From the NCBI GenBank assembly GCA_018806985.1, contig JADANN010000461.1, positions 682,001 to 746,000 of the forward strand: a stretch of 64,000 bases of DNA, written 5' to 3'. Below the pieces are notes generated by a model that ran no database searches, was not told where the DNA came from, and worked only from the letters and a program-made list of their open reading frames with translations. Both the position numbers and the translations under genes were made by a program. This stretch comes from Angiostrongylus vasorum (taxonomy: Eukaryota; Nematoda; Chromadorea; Rhabditida; Metastrongylidae). Positions within the stretch are counted from its first letter, which is position 1. The number at the start of each line of letters is the position of its first letter. Shown piece by piece: positions 26,601-38,600 of the stretch.

Positions 26601-29600
26601 TTCCCTGTCGCGTGCAAGAGTAGCCCAGTGGGTTCACCTCGCTCTAGAGACTCGTTGAGCATCATATCATTCTTCTAGGCTCTTCGTTAAGAACTCTGAC
26701 CATCGGGTCGGTGGTCTTCCTGCAGTACGTTTGACATCCCGAGAATCAGTCACTAACAGCTCTTGTCCATCGGTTGTCATTCATATGCATTACGTGTCCG
26801 GCCCACCTTATCTTCGACTATTTGGTGTACAGAACCGCACCTTTGATTTCCGATCGTTGACGCAGGTCGGAGCTTCGGATCCCATCCCTTACTTGTGTGA
26901 AATGGAATACTCATACCATCGTCCTTTCGACTGCGCGTTCTGATAACGCTGAATGGTTTTTCATCCTGCTTACGCAGCGATCAAGTTTCTGACGCATACG
27001 TTAGGGCAGGAAGTACCGTTGAGTCGAAAAGGTGGGCACGGAGTTGAGTGTTCTTTGTTCTCTTCACTACATCCTCGATGCTCTTGAAAGTTCCCCAAGC
27101 CGCTCGTTTCCTTCTGCTTAGCTCCGGAGCTAAGTCGTTCATCATGTTGATTTCAAGGCCTTGATAGATGCAACTGGAACACTAGGAGATATTCGTTCCG
27201 TTGAGCGTGAACGGAGCGTGCGAAACCAATCCGTACTTAATGAACATCGTTTTTCAGATTTGATCGGAGAGCAGTCTTTCTTCCCTACAAGCTTTATCAA
27301 GCTTGACTAGCATTCGTTCCTCCTGGCCAATGCATAAGAACGATCTCATTAGCAAAGTGAAGATGGTGGAATTGCCGACCATCGGTTTTTCACTCTCATA
27401 TTATCCCATTCCAATGTTCACATGACGTTCTGGAGGGTGGCGGTAAATAATTTTGGCGAGATGGTATCGCCTTGCCTAACTCCTCCTTTGACGTCGATGT
27501 TAACATCGTTGTAGAAAAGGTGATATCTTGGTTGTGAAATTTTTGTACAGCTCACGAAGAACTAAGGTCATTTCCCTGATTATGTCCTCTCATTAGATTT
27601 CTGTAAAAAAGAAGAATATTTTTCTTGAACCTTCTTTTCTAAAAGTGGCACCAAACCTGTCTGGGAGCATAGTGTAGCACTGCCTTGCCATATCGGTGGG
27701 TCACCATGAGTCATTGTATAAGCCAGATATTCATGCAATCATCTCCAAACGATGCTTAATGAAGTCGAATGCATTGCAGCGTACCTCAGCATTGATCAAG
27801 GCCTAGAGCTTCATTCTTTGGTTCTAGTTCTCTTATTAAATTGTTTGCCGAAAAAAAAGAAGCAATAGAATATTTTAAAAAATTTTTCTTCTAAAATTTT
27901 ATTTACTAGCGTGTAGAATTTGTAAGAAATGACGTCATCGATGAAAACCGCAACGACGAATGAAAAAGAAGGAAAATAGCGGTAGAAAACTAACTTCAGG
28001 AGTAATGGGCGGTAGATAGTCAAAAAACGTCCTTAATTATAGTGATATTAAGTGCTTATTAAAACTGACTTGAAATTGTTCTTTAAGAAAAGGAACTAAA
28101 AATAACTCTCTAACGTTTTGTTGTGGCTCAAACCTCAACGTCATCTTTGTTCCCAATCATTTGGTGGTTTTTCTTAAGTTCATGTGTTGTGTTGTGTTGA
28201 TGAATGTCTCAGCATTCAGTTATTCATCGTCATTGTTCTGCACTGTTTGCTGATTTCAGGGAACTCCTGGTGCCAAAGGTGATCGCGGTGAACGTGGTCC
28301 GATTGGTCCACCTGGTTATCCTGGTCCGAAAGGCGAACGGGGATTTTCCAGTCATGGTCAAATCGGGGTAAAGTCTTTCGTTTAATGAGATAGTTTGTCC
28401 GAAACTTAAAAAAAGACAGAAAAAATTTGTTACTAAGACACGGTTCGAATAGTAAAGGAATAAACTGGGTCACTGTGTTTTCTTTTTTCATTCCATCACT
28501 AATGACGCAAGTGGACTTTAAATGTGATACGTAGTGTCGAGTCAAAAGGCAAACATTTTTTTCGAGTCAGTAGAGGAACTTGCTAGATGAGCATTCCGAG
28601 TTTCGAACGAAACCATATTTCACATCGTCGTCATCGTCTGAACTAGTTCGCTTCAATCCTTTGTATTCTTGTTTGGTAAGAAACGAGGTGTAATTTTATT
28701 TCTTTATTTACGCACAAGCTGGCGTTCCTGCGGATTTCGCCTTCCTCAGAGTCTGGAAGCGTCAAGTTGGCCGCAGTCTACCCATCCAAACATCTCCACA
28801 ACCAAACAGAGGGAATGCTAAACCAAAATTTCATTCACTCTGAACACAGGATAGCTTCTTTGCACAGGCGCTTTCTATAAATCTTCCATTAATGAATATG
28901 GAGTTCGCTTTAGTTTTCCGGAATTCCTGAGGTTTCTCCGAACCCCAATTTAAGGCATTCTTCAAATATCTTTAAGAAGATGCATAATTCTTAGATATCG
29001 TCGCTGTTTAAAAAACAAACAGTCCTTAGTAACTGTAGATGACGTTCTAAACAGTTCTTAGCTAAAAGTTTCTACGGGTTGAACACTATATGAATATTAT
29101 TGTATAATTAATAGGTTAACACTGTTGTTTCGAAGTAGCTCATAGCAATATTATCGTTTTTTACCCAATTATGTGTGCCTTTTTTTTCCTTACTTTACTA
29201 TCCTTCTACGTTTTCCTTCATATTTATTTTTCTTTACTAAGGAACCTCTACTGGCGCGTGTGGCCCAGTGATCGGAGGTGCCCTGCAACACGTACGTGGG
29301 AATCGGTCACCGGGCCCATGGCCCACCAAGCCCTCCATCCCCTCCGGGGTAGGCAAATTGCTAGCAGACTTGTCTAGGAGGATAGCGGCGCTGGCTCGAT
29401 ACATCGCGCAGGCCACCACGAGTCATTGTAAAGGCCAGATATACATTCAATGAACTCTAAACGATGCTTGATGAAGTTGAATGCATGGCGCATCCTCGAG
29501 GATTGATCAACGCCGAGAGCTTTATCCCTTTTTTTAAGGCACCTCTTCAAGTGACTGGACGACCTTGAATCAATAAAGTATCTATGGTCATCCTTACAGC

Positions 29601-32600
29601 GGATACATAGTGTTCTAAACTGGTGTGGGCACTACATCTTCTATTTTAGTTTTATTTTTGTGGTGCATTGCTACGAACCAGACACTCTCTTGTCATCTGC
29701 AGTGACGGCATAGCATGGCTCGTTGTTCAGTCGTCTCGTCACCTGAACGAGTTATCCGTTGCCCTTTGTTGCTTATATCACATGGCTTTCTCATTAGCTT
29801 ATTCATTAATTTGTGAAAAATTCGGCTCTGACTTCGAGGAAATGATGATCGTCTGAAATAATCACCGTCACCGTCGTTAATATGTTGTCTGCGCAGTAGT
29901 GACTTTTAATCGACTCTACGCTAGAATGGTAGAGTAAGAAAAAGAAACCAAAAAAAATGACTCAAAAGAAGAATCTTCTGACGAACTTTGCCGAACGGCT
30001 TTGATACTTGATAACGTTTTATGGCAGTAATCTCGGTCTCCTGCAATCATCTGCAAAATGAAGTCTTTTACTAGAAACTTTTTTTCGATAGATTATCACT
30101 AACATTTATAATTACTATCTCAAGTGGTCGCTGTCTTCACTTTAAGCAACTGCACAACTTTCATTTTGTTCTACACTCAATCGCAAAAGAAAACCTGAGC
30201 ATCTTGGCGATCCAGTCACATTTTTTATAAAAGAAATTCATCCCTAAAGGCTATTTGTTGTGATAATCGTTGTACAAAATGTGCTGTCCAGGAGACAACT
30301 TATACATGATTCTCCATCAGAAAGCTGTTTATCTGTCCAGGTTGGATCGCCGATGCCAAATTCTCCGCTAATGATCCAAGGACCACCTGGGCCACAAGGG
30401 CCTCCTGGTCCTCCTGGACCGGAAGGACGCGAAGGCAAACCTGGAATGAAGGGTGAACGAGGGTTGCCAGGTTTCGACGGAGAAAGTAAGGTAGGTATAC
30501 ACTCATAATTCGAGAATTTGAGAAGGCGCAGTTATTTTACAGTCCGTGAATAAAGAACTTCGATTTTTAGATTGGACCAAAAGGAGATCAGGGTGAACCA
30601 GGACGTGATGGTGTTCCCGGACTTCGTGGCCCGCAAGGTGAACGAGGCGAAAAGGTGGAGAAGATTTCGCATAATTTCCATGAAAACGGAAGAATAACCA
30701 TCAAGTTATTCAGAAATATTCATTATTATCATTACTACAAAGACGTCTTTGGAGAAAAAGGAACTAAACTGTTTTGAAACTATATTGAACGAATGTATTA
30801 TGTCTCATTTTCACTTATCTGTTATCAGCCACTTCTCCATAAGCCCGTCTTGCCATTTTTGTGGTTGTGATTGTTGGTATTGTGTAGGGAGAGCCTGGAG
30901 TATCGATGCTGGCACACAGTCATCGTCATACTCAAACGTTTGCTACGCCCGGTCCTCCCGGGCCACCTGGACCACCTGGATCTCCTGGATCGCCTGGGGC
31001 GCCAGGCATGCCAGCCCAACCAGCGCTCTGTCCACCTGGTCCACCTGGTTCTCGTGGAGCAGACGGACGTCCTGGTCAACGTGGCCCACAGGTAATGTGA
31101 ATCTATCGTGATTTTGGAATTTTTTCTGTTCTTTGTCGTCATGCTGGTAGTTGTGTGGCCTACATTGTTCACATGTTATTATATAAAAATTTCCAATTTA
31201 CTCTAATGCTGATGCCATTTATTCAAAATTTCATTACTGACATTACTGATTTAACACTGAAAATAAAAACTAAACAAGGAGAACTTGTGTTTAAAGATAA
31301 TTCAATTGTGATACCTCAATTGTTCTACCAAATACCTCATTTATTACGTGAGCGAGAACACACAGATCCTGTTTCTCTACAAATTCTTTCCTCCAAATGA
31401 TTTCAGTAGATCGCCTAATTTGAATTCTTCTACAAATTTACTTGTATTGTCGACGAATCATGTTTTATAGGGTGAAAAAAGGAGAGCGTGGTGAGCCCGG
31501 AATGCCAGGTGCACGCGGATCTCCAGGAGCTCCTGGAGGACCGGCAGTAGCTGGAGCGAAGGTTAACCTTTCAACAGCTCATATGTTACATTTGAATTTA
31601 AAAAGAGATCTTATGAAGAAGACATTATTTAAAGTTCCAGCAGTAATCTCCAGTTGTTTCAGGTGGTCATGGGACCTCCTGGTCCACCGGGCAGGGACGG
31701 TGTTAACGGAGAGAAGGGTGAAAAGGTAAGTAACTGAAGGCAATTTCGTTGCCGTTTTTCTATAATGGAGCTGCCAAAAATGTCCAAAAGGATTTCCATA
31801 AGTATTGTGAGCTTCTGTTATCAATTACTTACCAAAATCGCTTCTATCAAAGATGCATGTATTGTGCTAACCAGACTAACCAATTTTTCAGTAACTGTTT
31901 CAGGGAGATACTGGCTCATCGGGTCCGATTGGACCACCAGGTCCTGCAGGAATGCCCGGAAAACGCGGACGACGAGTAAGCTATTCTAATTTTTTTCGCA
32001 AAAAACGGCATAGAAGAAAACAGGGATGGGCGGTAGTATCAACTTTTGAATGTAGTTTTCCAAAAATATGACCTGAAAACCATGCTTTAAAACCATCTGG
32101 ACGCCCAGTGGGATTATCCAAAGACCGTAGCACATCCCTGATTACATTCATATGCCAGGGAATGGACAGCCTCATCTAGACCGATCCAAGTCTGATTGGT
32201 TGCTACACGGTCAGTTATCAATAGCAGACTGCACGGAGCAGCTGCTATGGGTCATCCATTCCTAGTTAGCCAATAGGCGAGCGAAGCACGAGCTGTCTTG
32301 ACAGTGCATGTGGTGTGATTGCGTTCGTTATCACATGAAAAATCGCCGTTGTGTTTTGAACACACTCATTTAACTGTGTTGTCCTTTGGTGTTTGGTTTT
32401 GTGCCTCTTACAGTAACATCAGCCTGGTGAGTTTGCAAAATCACTTTCTGCTTACACGCCTAAATAGCTATTTTAAAACGAAAAACTTCACATTGAGAGA
32501 AGTAAGGCTAAATTCTCAGTTACGATATATAAGGACTTCGAAGCCAAAGAAAATTTATTTGTCTGTCTATTTATTTAGTTGTATGTCGGGGGCTGCATTG

Positions 32601-35600
32601 TGGTCAGCGGTAGGTTGTAATACAAATATGGTCATTGGTTCAATATTATACCCCGAAAGACCAAAGTAGCCCATTTCTCGGTGTATATAGCTGATACCGG
32701 GCTAGTTTGGGAGTTGAAATAATTGATACATCTGATCGATACCGCAAGTCATTCTATTGGCTAATTAGGCATTCAATCACAGCTTCGATGATTAATGAAG
32801 TCGAATGCATAGAGTAGCCTAAAGGGATTAAGCAATGCCGAACGAATCCCCTTACCCTTTATTAGGATTCAACATCACATGCTATGCAGATGCCAGCCCT
32901 TCTAGCATTCGATTCGTTCCCTCGTATCTATTATCCGCGAACATCTTCGGATCTGCGTGTAGTTTCGGCTGCCATCTAAGGAATTTGTTTCTTTTATGGA
33001 AATCGATAAATGCTGGTCGACGTGATTCCCTCTGAAATCACGAGATAGCTCTAGAACTTTTCCTGGTCCTCACTCAAGACTCTGATAGGATTTTGTGCAT
33101 CGGAAAGAGCTTTTCGCATACGAATCTGGCACTGAATTTGTGGATCCAAAAGGCTGGTGGGAGAATGGTTAACTTAGCCCGGGGATGAGCAAACGCACAT
33201 GTGTGCATTCTCTAGTAACTACGCTTCATGTGTCCTAGACAAATAGAGTGGATAATAACACGCTATTTCTCCCACTGGGATTTTCTTGGTGAATACTTCG
33301 AGATCTACAGGCTAGATTTTTCTAAATAGTTGTGAAAATAATTTGGAGAACTAAACGCATATCGTAGTTCTACCCCTGGCGTTTTAACATTTCACAAGAA
33401 ATGCAACCATATAATCTAATTTTTTTATAATTTTCTTGCTAATTTAGCACTTAGAAATGTTATAAGTACTGTTGTTATTTAAGGGAAAAGTTGGAGAACC
33501 CGGAGTATGTCCTCAAAACTGCACCTTTGGAATGGAGAAGCCTGACGCTCTTCTTCGAGAGCTAATGCCTATTCTAAAGAAGGAATTGAAAGAAATCCGG
33601 ATAAAACATGGTTATCCTGGTCCACCTGGTATCACTGGTCCTCCTGTAAGCAATTTTAAAGTACTTTTTAGCTTTTGTATAGTACTATTACGTAGCCCAC
33701 GGATCTCCCAGGTATAGAAATCCCATCTCAGTTAGTTATGACGCAATACAGTGCGTAAGAGGTGGTGGACAGTGGATTAATCGTGGACCAAAAGCGATCT
33801 TTGCTTCTCCGAGACGCAGGTGGATCTAGAGAATGAACTTCCTGTTTCTGCTCCACCGATTGACATGTATCTTCTGTTTACGAGGATGTATTCATGAATG
33901 AGTGCGTGAATGTATTCTCATTTATGCGAATTGTATTCTACGGGTCAATTTGTTAGAACGCACAATCAAGTGACAACGAAGTGTAGGGGAGAAGGTTAGG
34001 AGTTCCCCCTAACAAACTAGCACTCCTATTTACTCTTTAAGAGACTGGTAAACTATCCATGAGAATACCCAACCCACACGCTCAGAACTCGGCAAACCAT
34101 ACGTCGTGGGTATCGAACAATAAACACAATAAAATAAGCAACCCTCATTTCGCTGACCAGGAAAGAGCGCGATACGGCAGCGTTGAGTAGGATTAGTATG
34201 GAGGGCTGCTGAACTCTCAGGTCCATTCAAGGGTACCTAAATCACAGAGGACTAAGGTACTAGACTAACGATCTGTACTCTACGATGCACACTCACTTGC
34301 CTCCGAGTCCTGGATAGAATACTTGATCATGCAGGCAAGAAGCATGAGATATGACGTCATCAGACTGGCTAAGACGAGAAAACGCCACCCATTCAATGCC
34401 GTCCATGACACCGTAGAAAAACTGTTTCTCGGAACATGCGACAATAGAAAAGTTGATGGCGCAGGCGTTCTAGACAACACGAGTGTGGCCATGAACATCA
34501 ATTCATTTGAACAACAAACAATCCGATTCAGACGTCTACAATCGAAGAGATGCGGATCAATACCGGCTTTGACAATCTTCGTCGTTTACGCGCCGACATC
34601 AAACTATGTCGAAGAAGAGGTCGAAGCGTTCTATATAGAATTGGAGAAGTTCTACAGAGAAGACCATACATTCTTCAATGTCACCATTGCAGATTTTAAC
34701 ACTAAGACTGAACCAAGAAGAACGTCTGAAGAACATCACATTGGGACCTAAAGATTAGAGTGGAACGAGAAGGGTGAAAGGCCGCCTGAGTTTATCATGA
34801 CGATGAAGATCATCCATGGTAACTCGCAATTCCAGAAGCCCCACACTAAACACTGGACGTGGGAGTCTCCCAATGGAGAGTACCATAACGAAATAGACCA
34901 CATCATAGTAAATGGAAGGTTTTGCCTAACCGTTGTCGCTGTTGTCTCCAAATTCTACACGGGATCATACCATTGTCTCGTTCGGGCAAGATCTAATTTC
35001 TCAAAAAATGAGTAAAAAGCAGTTAAATTCAAAAAACTGGTCTCCAAACCACTATATACCGAGATTTATTCAGTTCACCAGTCGGCTGTTGTTGGGAAGA
35101 TTCGGTTCTTGATAACATCAACGAGAAATACGGTCAGCTCACTCAACGTTTTCACATTAGCGCTATGAAAGCTGAGAGTTCGAAAGTCACCAAGAGACGT
35201 GTCTCCAGAAACACTGGAGCAGATACGCCAGCGTGGGAATCTCACGAGCTACAGGGAACCGCCAGCTCACGTCCGAATTTTTGCAAAACAATGCATACAG
35301 CGATAAAAAAGATGTCAGAGGTAAAAGCAACCGTTATGGTCGAAGTTGCAAAGGCTGGGAAAAGCATTCGTAAAAGCAACCGAAGTTTCGCCATTCTCGA
35401 AACCAAGATAATTGTGCTCCCACGCCGAGATTGAATGGTTGCAGATTCCAGAAAGGCACTGGAGGAAATCATTCAGGATAACTACTGGGATCTCTTCAAT
35501 AGCCACTTCCTCCTGCCCTGTGAAATAAGGGATGGATATGTCGTACCACCGGCTCTCCCTTCGGAAATCCTACATGCTCTTTCTTTTTTTCTCTGAAGAA

Positions 35601-38600
35601 TCGAAGAACACCAGGTCTAGATAGCATATGATCTGAATACCTGAAGAATCTTCCGCCACTGCTCGTAAGCACACTGGCTCGGCTCTTCACACGTTATCTA
35701 TCGGAGTACAGGGTTAATACTCAGTCGAAGAGCAGCAAGACCGCGCTGTTGTTCCAGAACGGTTACCTCCTCGATATCGGCAAGTATTGCTCAATCTGCT
35801 TGCTGATTGTTTTCTATAAACTTTCCACTTGATTCGTCTTAAACAACATTGTTTGAACACGGGGGCGAAAGTAGAGACATGCAAGCAAACAGGGTTTCGA
35901 AAAAATTCAATAAGTGGACTTCATCCACACGATAACAACACTCAATAAAGTATCGCGAGAGCACAAGATACCGCTCTGTCTCACTATGATCGGTTTAAGA
36001 AAGGCTTTTGACCCTACTGAGATCGAAGCAGTCATGGAACTGCTGGCTGCCAGAGCGCCCTACCGAGCATGTAAAGATTCCTCGTGAGCTATACAGATAT
36101 TTCACAACTACAATATTACCGTTTTACAAAGGTCGACAAAGACATCAACACCAAAGGAGAGGTTAGACAAGGCGACACTACCTCGCCAAAATCGTTTACC
36201 GCCACCCTCCAGAACGTCATGCGAACACTGGAATGGGACAACAAGGGAGGTCGAGGGCCGGCAATTGCACCATCGCTTTGCTGATGGCGTCATTCTTATA
36301 ACAGCATTAGCTGGGTGCAACGAATGCTTGCCAACTTTGATAACGCCTGTGGAAAGATTGGTCCTCTACTAAATCTCAGTAAAAACCTCGTTGACGAAGA
36401 ATTCGTACGCTCCATGCATTCTCGATGGAGTGAATTTCTGCGAATCCTCCAGCTTCGGGCACATGCAAAATTCCGGAAATCAACCTGAAAGACTTAGCCC
36501 CAGCTCCAGAGTTCACCAGAAGGAAGCGTGCAGCTTGCGGAACCTTCATGAGCATCATCGAAGACCTAATGAAGAGAATAAAGAACATACGATTCTGTAC
36601 CCAGCCTTTCGACTTCATGATTCTTCTTGCTCTAACGTATGTGTTAGGAACCTTATTGGTGCGTAAGCAGGGACCAAAGATCATTCAGAGTCACTGAACG
36701 CGCATTTGGTAGGACGATGCTAGGAGTATTCCATGTCACACAAGTGAGGGAACGTATCCGATGATACGACCTGAGTCAATATTCAAAAATCAAATTTGCC
36801 GTTCAATACGCCAAGCTGTCGAACATAAGGTGGGCCGAACACGTAGTGCGCATTAACGACAACCGATAGACAAGAGCTGCTAGCTACTGGGTTCCTTAGG
36901 ATGTCAAACGTACTGTAAGGGAGACCACCAAGCCGATGCTCAGAGTTTCTCAGGAAGACCCTAGAAGAAAGATATGATACTCAACGAGTCTCTCGCGCAA
37001 GCAGAACCCACTAGGCTAATCTTACACGCAACTAGGGAGAAATAGAAGATTTACTGACGCCCTCTCGAGTCGCCCGACGATCAATAGTTCGACAGGTGGT
37101 ACAAGTGATACATATTTCTTCAATGATATTGAATGATAGTTTAGTGAACGTAGGTGTGAAAATAATATATCGTAGCACTTTCTAAACTTTCGAATGAACA
37201 AGTCATAGTTGCAAAATAAGATAGAAAGTTGTCATATTATAGGGACCTACTGGTCCAATTGGTCCGGCGGGACCACGAGGACCACAAGGTCTTCCCGGAC
37301 ATTCAGGCGAAAAGGGTGATCGGGGCGATATTGGACCGCCCGGACTGCCTGGACAACCGGTACGACTCGTACTCATACTATTGCTTTAATAAATACGATT
37401 GATTCTAGTTAAGAAATCGCAGAAACCACTGTAATTTCCTTACATATTCGGGCCGTAAATTTCTATAAATGATAGACGTGGTTGGATGATCGTTTCCGCA
37501 CCAAAGTCGTTCTCAAATAGTCAGATTCCCAATAAGTAAAATTTCAAACATTTTAGTCTTTTTTCCCACTTTCCAACATAATTTTTGGCTTATCTTTAAC
37601 AAACGTTGCAGGGTCAGGTCCATGAAGTAGCCTCACTGGGCGGCGGAAGTGTACCAGGGCCACGTGGTCCACCTGGACTGCCTGGTCCACCTGGTGAGAA
37701 AGGAGAACGTGGAGGGCCAGGTCTGCCGGGTCAACCCGGTTCATTGGGTCTACCAGTAAGTTCCATAATCTTGTACTTAGAATGGCGCATAGATATGGCA
37801 TTTGTTTCCATATTAACACATACTTTTATTTTTTTTGTGGTGATTTGTAATCACATTTTAGAGTTTTGTTCCCCACTACTAACGGGAGATTCATAAGCAG
37901 CAATTAATTATAATGTCGCTATTCTCTATTTCCCGATCGTAGGTGCTATTCTTACATAAATAGATTTGACGATTGCTCAGGGACCACCAGGGCCGATGGG
38001 ACTACGTGGCTCTCCTGGGGTCGAAGGACGAACGGTAAGCAGTGAATTTCGTATTTGATACTCGTTTTTATTGCATTAGTTTTAACCACTCGCTCAAAGT
38101 TAATTGTACTACACAAAGCATTTTCCAATGACTTCACAGCTAGTAGAAGGACACTGATGACACTGTTATCCTAGGCCTCAAACGGGGCCATTTCGGGATC
38201 GGGACATTCAATACCGTATCATTCCGTCTGAACTATTTACCAGTCAATGGTAAATTGCATGTGCACGCTGTACTCTAGATAAAAGCCCATGTGGTTTGTG
38301 CTGTTAGATTGTTAGATTAGTCGGCGTATGAACATGGCGCAGTGTTGTGAGATTGTTGTCCATCTAGCAGTACTAGGATGAATTGCTTCCAACAAGGGTT
38401 GTTTCAGGGCAAGCAAGGACCGGTAGGACCGAAGGGCGACATGGGATTTCCGGTATGTGTTCTAAAGAATGTACAAATTTAGTTCCTTACTAATCACTTT
38501 TTTGTGCTGCTAGTAAAATAAGAGCACCATAAAAGTATGTCGAATTCCAACATGATCAAATATGTCCTAAGGTGTCCCATTACGAGGGATCATTCCAGGG

